Source of the DNA: Micromonospora echinospora | GTDB lineage: Bacteria; Actinomycetota; Actinomycetes; Mycobacteriales; Micromonosporaceae | DNA: 64,000 nt | Direction of reading: 5' to 3' | NCBI RefSeq assembly: GCF_014203425.1 | Contig: NZ_JACHJC010000001.1 | Span: 5,358,001-5,422,000 of the forward strand | Shown here: positions 44,361 to 52,741 of the stretch, one piece after another | Position numbering within the stretch: position 1 is the stretch's first letter | Layout: each line of letters begins with the position of its first letter | Notes under the pieces: generated by a model | Databases searched by the model: none | Told to the model about the DNA's origin: nothing | The model's input: only the letters and a program-made list of their open reading frames with translations | Translations under genes and position numbers: made by a program

Positions 44361-44846
44361 TCAGCCCGCCTCGGCCCGCACCACCCGGGCGTCGGCCACC
44401 CGGCGCCGGATCAGCCGGGCCGTCCACCCCACGCCGCGGGCGGTGAGCGCGTACGCCGCCGTCGGCGCGAGGGCCAGCAGCGCGCTGATCCCGGCCACGA
44501 GCGGCACCCAGGTGCCGGGCACGTCGGTGGCGACCGCCACCGCGGCGGCGTACCCGGCGGCCAGCACGACCGCGACGAGCCCGGCGTACGCCAGCGCCGG
44601 CGCGGCCCGACGCCGGCTCGCGGCCTCGCCGAGCGCGACAGCCGGCGCGAACAGCAGCGGCAGCGCGGCCACGCCGAGCAACGCGGCGATCAGCACCAGC
44701 AGCGGTCCGGCCAGCGGGCCGCCCGGGTCGGCGCCGGTGACCAGCGCGTACGCCAGCAGGCCGAGGTAGCCGACGACCGCCTCGGCCACGACGACGAACC
44801 AGGCCGCCGTGGCTCCCGCGAGATGACGAGCGATGGTGGTGCCCAT
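44361..44846 (-). CDS. Small integral membrane protein, four TM helices
   Basis: This 161-residue protein starts at ATG 44846 with GGGGAGGG upstream. Four hydrophobic segments are visible: AWFVVVAEAVVGYLGLLAYALV, LAGPLLVLIAALLGVAALPLLF, LAYAGLVAVVLAAGYAAAVAVA and WVPLVAGISALLALAPTAAYAL, with a basic C-terminus. I recognise no family. It is convergent with the YdjM-type gene and separated from it by ten bases. Confidence 0.8.
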   Translation of the reverse strand: MGTTIARHLAGATAAWFVVVAEAVVGYLGLLAYALVTGADPGGPLAGPLLVLIAALLGVAALPLLFAPAVALGEAASRRRAAPALAYAGLVAVVLAAGYAAAVAVATDVPGTWVPLVAGISALLALAPTAAYALTARGVGWTARLIRRRVADARVVRAEAG

Positions 44847-44909
44847 GTTGTGCCCTCCCCCGTGGCGGACGTCCCGGTGACCGTCCCCCCAGGACGGTAG
44901 CGCCTCACC

Positions 44910-45626
44910 TCACCGCGGCGTCAGCAGGCAGAACTCGGTGCCGTCCGGATCGGCCAGCACCAGGTCGTCGGCGGTGTGCCGGCCCGCGCCGGCCCGGCTC
45001 GCGCCGAGCGCGAGCAGCCGGTCGACCTCCGCGTCCCGGTCATCGGCCGCGACCAGGTCCAGGTGCAGGCGGTCGCGGCCGTCGCGATCCATCAGCGGCG
45101 GGCCGCTCCAGGTGACCTTCGCGCCACCTCGGGGCGACTGGATCGCGGTCTCCTCGTCCTGGTCCCAGACCAGCGGCCAGCCCAGCGCCTCGCTCCAGAA
45201 GCAGCCGGCCGCCCGCGTGCCGTCGCAGTTGACCGCGCCGAGCGGGCCGCAGCCGGCGAGGAAGGTGTTGCCCGCGCCGATGACGCAGAACTCGTTGCCC
45301 TCGGGGTCGGCGAGCACCACCTGGTCGTCGTCCGGGCCCTGGCCGATGTCGATGTGCCGGCCGCCCAGCGCCAGCGCGCGGCCGACCGTCTCCCGCTGGG
45401 CCTGCGGCGACGCGCTGGTCAGGTCGAAGTGGATCCGGTTCTGCGCGGTCTTCGGCGCGTCGCTGGGCAGGAACCGGATGCGGAAGTCGCTGTGGGCGTC
45501 GCCGCCCAGCGCCACGCCCTCGCGCGGGTGCTCGACGATCTCCCGGCCCAGCACCACGGACCAGAACCGCGCGAGCCGCAGCGGGTCGCCCGCGTCGAGG
45601 CTGACCGCGTAGAGGTGAACCGCCAT
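44910..45626 (-). CDS. VOC (glyoxalase-like) protein, two domains
   Basis: This 238-residue protein contains two vicinal oxygen chelate modules: one from about 5 to 118 (LYAVSLDAGDPLRLARFWSVVLGREIV, HFDLTSAS, VVLADPEGNEFCVIG) and one from about 120 to 238 (GCFWSEALGWPLVWD, HLDLVAADD, LVLADPDGTEFCLL). The repeated LADP(E/D)G(N/T)EFC ending is the metal-site Glu strand of the fold. Members include dioxygenases, isomerases and resistance proteins, so the reaction cannot be named. Confidence 0.88.
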   Translation of the reverse strand: MAVHLYAVSLDAGDPLRLARFWSVVLGREIVEHPREGVALGGDAHSDFRIRFLPSDAPKTAQNRIHFDLTSASPQAQRETVGRALALGGRHIDIGQGPDDDQVVLADPEGNEFCVIGAGNTFLAGCGPLGAVNCDGTRAAGCFWSEALGWPLVWDQDEETAIQSPRGGAKVTWSGPPLMDRDGRDRLHLDLVAADDRDAEVDRLLALGASRAGAGRHTADDLVLADPDGTEFCLLTPR

Positions 45627-45707
45627 CCGCCGTCTCCGATCCCCCGCTGCCGACTGGCCGCAGCGTAGGACGGGCCGGCCCGGTCGCGCACCCGGATATC
45701 CGGCGGG

Positions 45708-46040
45708 CTACTTCGCCGGCAGCGTGCGCGCGGAGCGGACACCCCGGTCGACCCAGCGGGCCAGGTCGGCGTCGCGCTCGCAGGCGTCCGACGACACGGT
45801 GACCCAGCCGCGCATTTCCCGGCCCCGCATGACAGTCGCCTCGGCGCCGGGCTCGCCCCGCGCACTGTCGGCCTCGGCCGGGTCGACCCGGACCATCAGG
45901 CCGCCCGCGCCGCGCACGACCACCGCCATGTTGCCGCGCAGCATCATCGCCAGGCCGCCGAACATGCGTCGCTCGGAGATGTCGGGCTCAGGGCCGAGAA
46001 GTTCGCGCACCCGGTTCGCCAGGTCCTCGTCGTAGGCCAC
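45708..46040 (-). CDS. TfoX/Sxy N-terminal domain protein
   Basis: This 110-residue protein reads LANRVRELLGPEPDISERRMFGGLAMMLRGNMAVVVRGAGGLMVRVDP, the TfoX N-terminal pattern (ERRMFGG.A...NM). A late GREMRGWVTVSSDACERDADLARWVDRGVRSARTL completes it. Stand-alone TfoX_N proteins are common in actinobacteria; in gammaproteobacteria the family regulates competence, and no such role is known here. Confidence 0.9.
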   Translation of the reverse strand: MAYDEDLANRVRELLGPEPDISERRMFGGLAMMLRGNMAVVVRGAGGLMVRVDPAEADSARGEPGAEATVMRGREMRGWVTVSSDACERDADLARWVDRGVRSARTLPAK

Positions 46041-46080
46041 GGTCCGATCCTGGCACCCGGGTCCGACAAGCGGGGGTGCC

Positions 46081-46674
46081 TCAGGCGCCGACGCGCTGCT
46101 CGGGGATGGACAGGCCGTAGAGCGCCATCAGCTCCGGGCTGTCGATCCGGCTGCCGTCGGCCACCGAGTCGCAGGCGATGTCGACGATCTGGTCCTTGTG
46201 CGCCAGCAGGTACGGCCGGGCCCCGACGTCTGCGCTGGCGAGCGTGGCGATGCCGGACCAGTGCCGGCGGCCGAACAGCATCGGGTAGCCTCGCAACCCG
46301 TCGTAGGTGGCGCAGACCAGCACGTCCGGGTACGGCAGGGCGGTCACGCGGCGGACCGCCGTCGCGGTGAGCCCGGGCATGTCCACCGGGACCACGACGA
46401 CGGCCTCGATGTCGTCGTCGGTGAGCGCGGCGAGCCCGGCCCGGATCGAGGAGCCGACGCCGGTGCCCCACGCGCGGTTGACCACGACCGTGGCGCCGGT
46501 CAGGTCGGTGGTCTGCCGCACCTGCTCGGCCGCCGCGCCCAGGACGACCACGACCTGCGCGCAGCCTGCCTCGGCCATCGTGTCGATCATCTGGCTGACC
46601 AGCGGCTTCTCTCCCTGGTGCAGCAGCGCTTCGGGTCCCCCGATGCGGCGGCCGCCACCGGCGGCGATGATCAT
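46081..46674 (-). CDS. MobA-like nucleotidyltransferase family protein
   Basis: This 197-residue protein has an NTP-transferase fold: MIIAAGGGRRIGGPEALLHQGEKPLVSQMIDTM, VVVVLGAAAEQVRQ, WGTGVGSSIRAGLAALTD, VVVPVDMPGLTATAVRRV and GYPMLFGRRHW. It resembles the MocA/MobA group that attaches nucleotides to molybdopterin. The usual GxxKAL is GGPEALL, so the conserved phosphate-binding Lys is Glu and the activity may differ. ATG 46674 has a poor RBS, and a CTG at 46692 behind GAGGGGG is an alternative. No molybdenum cofactor genes are adjacent. Confidence 0.85.
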   Translation of the reverse strand: MIIAAGGGRRIGGPEALLHQGEKPLVSQMIDTMAEAGCAQVVVVLGAAAEQVRQTTDLTGATVVVNRAWGTGVGSSIRAGLAALTDDDIEAVVVVPVDMPGLTATAVRRVTALPYPDVLVCATYDGLRGYPMLFGRRHWSGIATLASADVGARPYLLAHKDQIVDIACDSVADGSRIDSPELMALYGLSIPEQRVGA

Positions 46675-46814
46675 TGCAGCGATCCGGTTCAGCGGTGCCC
46701 CCTCGATCAGGGGACGGACCGGGCACAGCCGCCCGGTCCGTCCCGTCGTACGCACACCGGGCCCAACGAGCGCGACCAGGGGTGGGTAGCGGGGCAAAAC
46801 GGAAATTTGCGTGA

Positions 46815-48488
46815 CTATGCCGCGTCTGCGTAGCAGTCGACAGTGGACAGGTCGAGCGGGAACCGGACCGGAGTGTCGCCGAACAGCAGCCGGGTGGCCC
46901 GCGCGCCGGCCGCGGTGACCGCCTCGGCGACCGCCGCCGCCTGCCCGGCCGGACAGTGCACGACCACCTCGTCGTGCTGGAAGAACACCAACTCCGCCTC
47001 CGTGCCGGCCAACTCGGTGCGGAGCGTGGCCAGCAGCGTGGAGGCCCACTCGGCGGCGGTGGCCTGGATGACGAAGTTGCGGGTGAAGCGCCCGCGTGAG
47101 CGCGCCGCCCGGGCCGACGGGCTGTGCGGGTCGGCCTCGCCGTCGGACAGCGTCTCCTCCCCCTCGGCGAACCCCGCCGACCCCGGCGGGCAGGTGCGGC
47201 CCAGCCAGGACCGGACCAGCCCGCCCGCCTCACCGGTGCGCGCCGCCGCCTCGACGTAGCCGAACGCGGTCGGATAGTTCTTCCGCAACACCGCCAGGGC
47301 CGGCACCGCTGCCCCGCCGGTCTGCCCGTACATCGCCCCGAGCAGGGCCACCTTGGCCCTGGCCCGGTCACCGGCGAACGCGTCCCGGGCCAGGGCGGCG
47401 TACAGGTCACCGGCGCCGCCCGCCGCGGCGAGCCGCTCGTCACCCGAGACCGCCGCCAGCACGCGCGGTTCGAGCTGGCCCGCGTCGGCCACCACGAACG
47501 TCCAGCCCGGGTCCGCCACCACTGCCTGCCGGATCACCTTCGGGATCTGCAACGCCCCACCGCCCCGGGTCGCCCACCGGCCGGAGACCACACCGCCTGG
47601 TACGTACTCCGGGTGGAACCGGCCGCCGGAGACCCAGGCGTCGCGCCAGGCCCAGCCGTGCGCCGTCCAGATCCGGTACAGCTCCTTGTACTCCAGGACC
47701 AGCGGCGCCGCCGGATGCTCCACCCCACGCAGCACCCAGGCCCGCGTGTTCGGCAGCTCCACACCCGCCCGGGCGAACGCCCGCAACAGCTCCGCCGGCG
47801 AGTCGGCGTGCACCTGGCGTACGCCGAACGCATCAGCGATCCGCGCCTGCAACTCGGCCAGCCGGCGCGGTGGCCCGCCGACCGGTGACGCCTCACCGAG
47901 CAGGTCGGCGAGGATCGCGTCGTGCACGTCGGCGCGCCAGGGCAGACCGGCCGCGCCCATCTCGGCGGCCACCAGCGCGCCCGCCGACTCGGCGGCCACC
48001 AGCAGCCGGAACCGGCCGGGGTGGGTGGTCGCGGCGATCCGGGCGAGCTGGTCGGCGTACACCCGGGTCAAGACCGTGATGCCCGGACCGGGCGGGCCCG
48101 ACGGCGGCTCGAAGAGCGCGGCCTGGGCGTGGCCCGGCGGCTCGGGCGGGCGGGGCGCCGGATCCGGCGGAACCGGCGCGCCGGTCAGCCGGGCCCAGGC
48201 GGCGGGCAGCGCTCGGGGCTCGCCCCAGCGGCCCGCGTGCCCGAGCAGCAGGGCCTCGGTCAGCTCGACGTCGTGGCAGCGGTCGAGCCGCACCCCGGCG
48301 CGCAGCAGCGCCGGGTAGACGCCCGCCCAGGCGGCCCAGAGCCAGCGGGGGTGCCCGGCGGCCTCGCGGGCGGCCACGGCGGCGGCCAGGTCAGCGACCT
48401 CCTCGGCCGGGCCGGACGGGGTGCCGTCGGCGTGCAGCGGTTGCAGCACTCCGCCGCCCCGCTCGTCCGCCACCACCGCCATCAGCAC
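46815..48488 (-). CDS. PolA-family DNA polymerase with degenerate exonuclease region
   Basis: This 557-residue protein matches the actinobacterial bifunctional 3'-5' exonuclease/DNA polymerase family, a short PolA relative. Polymerase motifs are recognisable but altered: motif A FVVADAGQLEPRVLAAVSGD, motif B RAKVALLGAMYGQTGG, and motif C VFFQHDEVVVHCP containing the catalytic Asp-Glu pair. RFTRNFVIQATAAEWASTLLATL is the usual helix before motif C. The N-terminal 150 residues should be an exonuclease domain, but I see no DEDD acidic set. It likely works in repair rather than as the main Pol I. The start may be GTG 48488 or ATG 48482. Confidence 0.85.
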   Translation of the reverse strand: MLMAVVADERGGGVLQPLHADGTPSGPAEEVADLAAAVAAREAAGHPRWLWAAWAGVYPALLRAGVRLDRCHDVELTEALLLGHAGRWGEPRALPAAWARLTGAPVPPDPAPRPPEPPGHAQAALFEPPSGPPGPGITVLTRVYADQLARIAATTHPGRFRLLVAAESAGALVAAEMGAAGLPWRADVHDAILADLLGEASPVGGPPRRLAELQARIADAFGVRQVHADSPAELLRAFARAGVELPNTRAWVLRGVEHPAAPLVLEYKELYRIWTAHGWAWRDAWVSGGRFHPEYVPGGVVSGRWATRGGGALQIPKVIRQAVVADPGWTFVVADAGQLEPRVLAAVSGDERLAAAGGAGDLYAALARDAFAGDRARAKVALLGAMYGQTGGAAVPALAVLRKNYPTAFGYVEAAARTGEAGGLVRSWLGRTCPPGSAGFAEGEETLSDGEADPHSPSARAARSRGRFTRNFVIQATAAEWASTLLATLRTELAGTEAELVFFQHDEVVVHCPAGQAAAVAEAVTAAGARATRLLFGDTPVRFPLDLSTVDCYADAA

Positions 48489-48524
48489 GGACGCATTCTG
48501 CCCCCTCCCCCTGACACGCTCCGC

Positions 48525-48612
48525 ATGTAAGGAAGGGCCCCCTCTTAACGCCTGCGGTAGAGGAAGGGCCCCTTGTTAACGCTGCGCGTTAACAAGGGGC
48601 CCTTCCTTACAT
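48525..48612. repeat. 88-bp inverted-repeat element with three GGAAGGGCCCC units
   Basis: The ends ATGTAAGGAAGGGCCCC (48525-48541) and GGGGCCCTTCCTTACAT (48596-48612) are perfect 17-bp inverted repeats. Inside, a 22-bp perfect stem (48561-48582 with 48586-48607) with loop TGC is built around TTGTTAACGC. The GGAAGGGCCCC core thus occurs three times, two direct and one inverted. It lies between the 3' end of the ngc operon and the polymerase gene and can serve as terminator; the form also fits a short non-autonomous mobile repeat of the kind spread through Micromonospora genomes (family recalled, not checked). Confidence 0.85.
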
Positions 48613-48620
48613 CCGGGGGA

Positions 48621-49577
48621 TTACTTGCCTACGCCGGCGGTGAGGCCGGACTGCACCTGGCGCTGGAACACGATGTACACGATCAGCACCGGCAGCATCG
48701 CCATGGTGACACCAGCGAACAGACCGGACCAGTCGGACTTGTACCCCTGATTGACCGACAGCTCGATCAGGCCCTGGGCGATCACCTGGTTCTTCGGCTC
48801 GCCGGAGACCGACTGCATGAGCAGCGTCGGCAGGTACCACTGGTTCCACTGGCCGAGCACGTTGAAGATGCCGATGCTGATCAGGCCCGGCTTGGCCATC
48901 GGCAGCATCACGCTGAAGAACGTACGGGTGTGCGAGGCCCCGTCGACCTGTGCCGCCTCGGCGATCGAGTCGGGCAGCGTCCGGAAGAACGAGTGCATGA
49001 AGAAGATCGTGAACGACAGCGACCAGGCCACGTAGACCAGGATCAGCATGAGGTGCTTGTTCGGGCCGAGCAGCGGAAGGCTCACCCCGGTGTTGTAGAC
49101 GCCCTTGAACAGCGGCACCGCGGCCAGGTAGATCGGCAGCGTCAGCCCGGACAGGAACATCCAGTAGATCAACCGGTTGCCGCGGAACTCGTAGCGCGCC
49201 AGCACGTACGCGGCCATCGAGCCGAGCAGCATCGTCAACGTCACGCTGAACACGAGCACGAGCAGCGTGTTGAGGAAGAAGCTGTCGATCCCGGCGGTCC
49301 AGGCGCGGGCGAAGTTGTCCCACTGCAGCGAGTCGGGGATCAGGGACAGCGGTTCGCGGATCACCTCGGAGTCGGTCTTGAGCGCCGACATCACCACCCA
49401 CAGCAGCGGGTAGACCACCATGATCGCCCAGACCGCGAGGAACAGGTGCGAGAAGCCGTTGAAGATCCGGCCGCCGAAGCCGTTGCCGACGTCCTTCGTA
49501 CGCCGGTCCACCGGCGGCCGGTCCGGCGGCGCCGTGTCGGACCGGGCCGGACCGGAGGTGTGGGTCACAGTGCTCAT
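48621..49577 (-). CDS. ngcG: NgcG-type ABC permease (system 1)
   Basis: This 318-residue MalG-like permease has a long polar N-terminus, then six TM helices starting HLFLAVWAIMVVYPLLWVVMSAL. The EAA loop is DSIAEAAQVDGASHTRTFFSVMLPMAKPG. It ends with QRQVQSGLTAGVGK. ATG 49577 with GAGGAGG upstream is 13 bases past the stop of the preceding permease gene. By linkage to an NgcE protein it would carry N-acetylglucosamine or chitobiose. The 88-bp repeat follows directly. Confidence 0.88.
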   Translation of the reverse strand: MSTVTHTSGPARSDTAPPDRPPVDRRTKDVGNGFGGRIFNGFSHLFLAVWAIMVVYPLLWVVMSALKTDSEVIREPLSLIPDSLQWDNFARAWTAGIDSFFLNTLLVLVFSVTLTMLLGSMAAYVLARYEFRGNRLIYWMFLSGLTLPIYLAAVPLFKGVYNTGVSLPLLGPNKHLMLILVYVAWSLSFTIFFMHSFFRTLPDSIAEAAQVDGASHTRTFFSVMLPMAKPGLISIGIFNVLGQWNQWYLPTLLMQSVSGEPKNQVIAQGLIELSVNQGYKSDWSGLFAGVTMAMLPVLIVYIVFQRQVQSGLTAGVGK

Positions 49578-49590
49578 CGTCCAGACCTCC

Positions 49591-50532
49591 TCAGTACTCG
49601 ATCCGCTCACGGCGGGTGATCCTCAGCTGGAGCGCGGCCAGCAGGATGGTGAAGATGGCCAGCGCGACAGCGATCGCGCAGGCGTAGCCGAACTGGCCCT
49701 TCTGGAACGCGTTGAACTGGATCACCGAGGCGAAGATCTCGCTGGCGTGGTTCGGCCCGCCCTGGCTCGGCGTCATGACGAAGACCAGCGCGTACATGTC
49801 CAGCGCGATGAAGCCCAGATACACCCAGGCGACCGAGATGCTGTCCCGCAGCAGCGGCAGCGTCACCCGGAAGAACGTGTGGAACCGGCCCGCGCCGTCG
49901 AGGATGGCGGCCTCGTAGATGTCCTTCGGGATCGACTGCATCGCGGCGGAGAACAGCACCATGTAGAAGCCGGCGCCGCTCCACACCGCGATGAACAGCA
50001 GCCACCAGAGCACCGCCGGCACGCCGAGGAACGGCTCCGGGTCGGCGGTGAAGGCGATCGGGTTGTCCGCGTCGACCAGCCCGATCTTGATGAGCAGGCC
50101 GTTGATCAGGCCCTGCCCGTCGGTGCGGTAGATCTGCTGCCACATGACGGCGATGACCACCAGCGACAGCACCTGCGGGAAGAAGAAGATGACCTTGTAG
50201 ATCCCGGAGCCGAACACCCCGCGGATACCGGCCCTGTCCTCGCGTCCGCCCACGTTGAGCAGGAACGCGAGGAACAGGGCCAGCGCGATCGTGAACAGCG
50301 GCACGGTGACCAGGAAGAAGACGTTGTGCCAGAACGCCTTCCGGATCAGCTCGTCGGAGATCAGCCGGACGTAGTTGTCCAGCCCGACGAAGCGCTGGGA
50401 ATCCGAGTACCCACCCCAGTCGGTCAGCGAGTACCCCGCCGCCTGGGCGAACGGCCACACCACGTAGAACAGGTACAGCGCGACGGGCAGGGCCAGGAAG
50501 CCCGTGACGAAACGCGCGACTCCGTGCCGCAT
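49591..50532 (-). CDS. ngcF: NgcF-type ABC permease (system 1)
   Basis: This 313-residue MalF-like permease has six TM helices, starting GFLALPVALYLFYVVWPFAQAAGYSLTDWGGYS. Its EAA motif is KDIYEAAILDGAGRFHTFFRVTLPLLRD, and the ending TRRERIEY is shared with its paralogue at 56505 (ARRDRIEYS). ATG 50532 with AGGAAG eight bases upstream is chosen. It sits between ngcE and ngcG, 22 bases from the former. Confidence 0.88.
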   Translation of the reverse strand: MRHGVARFVTGFLALPVALYLFYVVWPFAQAAGYSLTDWGGYSDSQRFVGLDNYVRLISDELIRKAFWHNVFFLVTVPLFTIALALFLAFLLNVGGREDRAGIRGVFGSGIYKVIFFFPQVLSLVVIAVMWQQIYRTDGQGLINGLLIKIGLVDADNPIAFTADPEPFLGVPAVLWWLLFIAVWSGAGFYMVLFSAAMQSIPKDIYEAAILDGAGRFHTFFRVTLPLLRDSISVAWVYLGFIALDMYALVFVMTPSQGGPNHASEIFASVIQFNAFQKGQFGYACAIAVALAIFTILLAALQLRITRRERIEY

Positions 50533-50554
50533 TGGACTCACTTCCTCGCGGTGA

Positions 50555-51967
50555 TCAGGCGGTGCGGGTCTGCTTCTTGACCGACGAGTCCTTGGCGACC
50601 TTGTCGGCGGCCGCCTGCATCTTGTCGACGAACTGCTGCGCGGTGAGGCGGCCGGCCATCAGCTCCTCGGAGAGGTTCTGGCTCTCCTTGTCCAGGTCGG
50701 CGTAGAAGTCCGGGAACTTGACCGAGATCAGGTCCGAGCTGCCGTTCTTCATCAGCGAGTTCGCCGAGGCCAACGCGGTGTCCTGGACGTTGTCGCCGGA
50801 GCCCTTGGTGGAGGCCAGCGACTTGGTCAGCTCGGCGAACTTCGCCGAACCGGCCTTGGACAGGATGGCCCGCAGGAACTCCTTCGCGGCCTCCTTGTTC
50901 GGTGCCTTGCTCGGCACCACGAATCCCTCGCCGGAGGAGGCGAAGACGTCCTTGGCGGCCTTGTCCCCGCTCTTGCTCCAGTAGTCGGAGATGGTCATCT
51001 CGAAGCCCGGCGGGATGGTCGCGGCCATCTCGTTCTTCAGCCAGGTGCCGACCTGGATGAAGGCCGCCTTGCCGTCCAGGAACGCCTGCTGCGACTGGGT
51101 GTGGTCGAGCTTGCCCGGCAGGAGCAGCTTGTCCTTGACCAGCTTCTCCCACGGCTCCAGCGCCGCGACGATGCCGTCGGCCTTCCAGGCGCCGTCCTTC
51201 AGGTTGTCGATGTCGACGACGGCCTGCTTGCCGACCGCCTTCCAGATGCTGGCGAACAGCGCCCAGCGCGGGTAGTAGCCGTGCACCGCGTCGTGCACGT
51301 ACGGCGCCATGCCCTTGGCCTTGATCTTCGGCGCGAGCGCGAAGAACTCGTCCCAGGTGGTCGGCGCCGTCCACCCCTCCTTCTTGAACAGAGCGGCGTT
51401 GTACCAGTTGCCCCAGACCGTGTACGCCACGTTGACCACGTAGAACTTGCCGTTCTGCGTACCGTCGGCGACGGTGCCCGGCAGCAGGCTGTCGGCCACG
51501 GTCCCTTCGCTGTCCCAGGCCGGCGCGGTGAGCAGGTCGTCGAGCGGCTCGATCGCGCCCTCGTTGATCAGCGTGCTGCGGTCCATCATGTCGGCGCCCG
51601 AGTTCATCACCAGGTCGCTCGGCTGCGTCGCCATCTTGGGCTGCTCTTCGGTCTTGATCTTCTGGGTGGAAGACATGTTGACCGTGATGTTCGCGTGCTT
51701 GGCGTTGAAGATGACCTTGTCTTCCTTGGCCCACTGGTCGCCCAGGCCGCCGTTGAAGACCACCACCTTGACCGCGCTGCCGTCCTTGACGCCGAACGGG
51801 TTGTCCTTGCTCTTGGCCGCGCCGCCGCCGTCGGACTTGCTCGGCTCGCTGCCGGCGCACGCGCTCAGCAGACCCGCCGCCGGTACGGCCAGCAGACCGG
51901 CCGCGGCGGCCCGCCGCAGCAGCGTCCGACGGCTGACGTCGCCGAACTTCTCGGGAGTAACCGACAT
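50555..51967 (-). CDS. ngcE: NgcE-like GlcNAc/chitobiose-binding lipoprotein (system 1)
   Basis: This 470-residue solute-binding protein has an RR-type leader (SRRTLLRRAAAAGLL) and lipobox LSAC with Cys37, so it may use the Tat route. It has VKVVVFNGGLGDQWAKEDKVIFNAKHANITVNMSSTQKI, KFYVVNVAYTVWGNWYNAALFKKEGW and DDLLTAPAWDSEGTVADSLLPGTV. Streptomyces NgcE, which binds N-acetylglucosamine and N,N-diacetylchitobiose, has this layout. It lies 24 bases after a SIS-domain gene and downstream of a MurR regulator, consistent with amino-sugar use. The C-terminus ends DSSVKKQTRTA. No ATPase gene is in the operon. Confidence 0.87.
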   Translation of the reverse strand: MSVTPEKFGDVSRRTLLRRAAAAGLLAVPAAGLLSACAGSEPSKSDGGGAAKSKDNPFGVKDGSAVKVVVFNGGLGDQWAKEDKVIFNAKHANITVNMSSTQKIKTEEQPKMATQPSDLVMNSGADMMDRSTLINEGAIEPLDDLLTAPAWDSEGTVADSLLPGTVADGTQNGKFYVVNVAYTVWGNWYNAALFKKEGWTAPTTWDEFFALAPKIKAKGMAPYVHDAVHGYYPRWALFASIWKAVGKQAVVDIDNLKDGAWKADGIVAALEPWEKLVKDKLLLPGKLDHTQSQQAFLDGKAAFIQVGTWLKNEMAATIPPGFEMTISDYWSKSGDKAAKDVFASSGEGFVVPSKAPNKEAAKEFLRAILSKAGSAKFAELTKSLASTKGSGDNVQDTALASANSLMKNGSSDLISVKFPDFYADLDKESQNLSEELMAGRLTAQQFVDKMQAAADKVAKDSSVKKQTRTA

Positions 51968-51991
51968 CTTGTCTCTCCTTGTGGTGTCGGG

Positions 51992-52741
51992 TCAGGCGGT
52001 CCGCCGGAGACGCCCGGCGTACCGCGACTCGAGGGCGAGGTTGTGCTCGTCCCCACCGGGGACGTTGGCGGAGAGGTAGACAGGGGGCACCTCTCCGGCC
52101 TGGTGGAACCGTCGTACGACCTCGGCGGTCAGCAGCTGCGCCAGCAGCGCCGCGGTGACCGAGGAGACCGCACAGACCGCGCCGCCGCCCTCGAGCGGCA
52201 GCAGTGCGTCGCCGTACGGCGCGCCGTTGTCCAGCACGACATCGGCGAGGTCGGCGAGCCGGTGCCCGGACGGGTGCCGAGGGGCGACCCGCGCGGTGTG
52301 CTCGACCGAGGTGACAGCGATCAGCTGATGGCCGCCGCGCTTGACGAGCGTCGCCAGCTCGACCACCGAGCCGTTGATGCCGGACTGCGAGGCGACCACG
52401 AACACGTCCTCCGGCTGCGGCGCCGCCAGCGCGTAGAGCTGGTGCGCCACGGCCGGGTCGCGTTCCAGTTTCGGGTCGGCGAGCACGTCGCGGGGCGCGT
52501 CGCCGTGCAGCACGAGGTCGTGCAGGGAGAGCCGGTTGGCGGGGACCAGGCCACCGGCCCGGGCGACCAGTTCGGCGGCGAACGCCTCGGAGTGACCCGC
52601 GCCGAACGCCTGGAGGACGCCACCGGCGCGCAGGCCGGAGGCGATCAGGTCGGCGGCCCGGTCCACCGCTAACGCCTGGGTGTCGACCAGCCGGTCGAGT
52701 ACCGGGCGGACCGCGTCGGCGTACCGCTGGGCACTGATCAT
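51992..52741 (-). CDS. SIS-domain sugar isomerase-like protein (UPF0309 type)
   Basis: This 249-residue protein has one SIS fold: LQAFGAGHSEAFAAELVARAGGLVPAN, DVFVVASQSGINGSVVELATLVKRGGHQLIAVTSV and HRLADLADVVLDNGAPYGDALLPLEGG. SIS domains bind phosphosugars. The sequence suits the stand-alone sugar isomerase-like UPF0309 group rather than GlmS or MurQ. Its ATG overlaps the MurR stop by four bases (ATGA). It may act on the 6-phosphate made from imported amino sugars; the reaction is not established. Confidence 0.88.
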   Translation of the reverse strand: MISAQRYADAVRPVLDRLVDTQALAVDRAADLIASGLRAGGVLQAFGAGHSEAFAAELVARAGGLVPANRLSLHDLVLHGDAPRDVLADPKLERDPAVAHQLYALAAPQPEDVFVVASQSGINGSVVELATLVKRGGHQLIAVTSVEHTARVAPRHPSGHRLADLADVVLDNGAPYGDALLPLEGGGAVCAVSSVTAALLAQLLTAEVVRRFHQAGEVPPVYLSANVPGGDEHNLALESRYAGRLRRTA

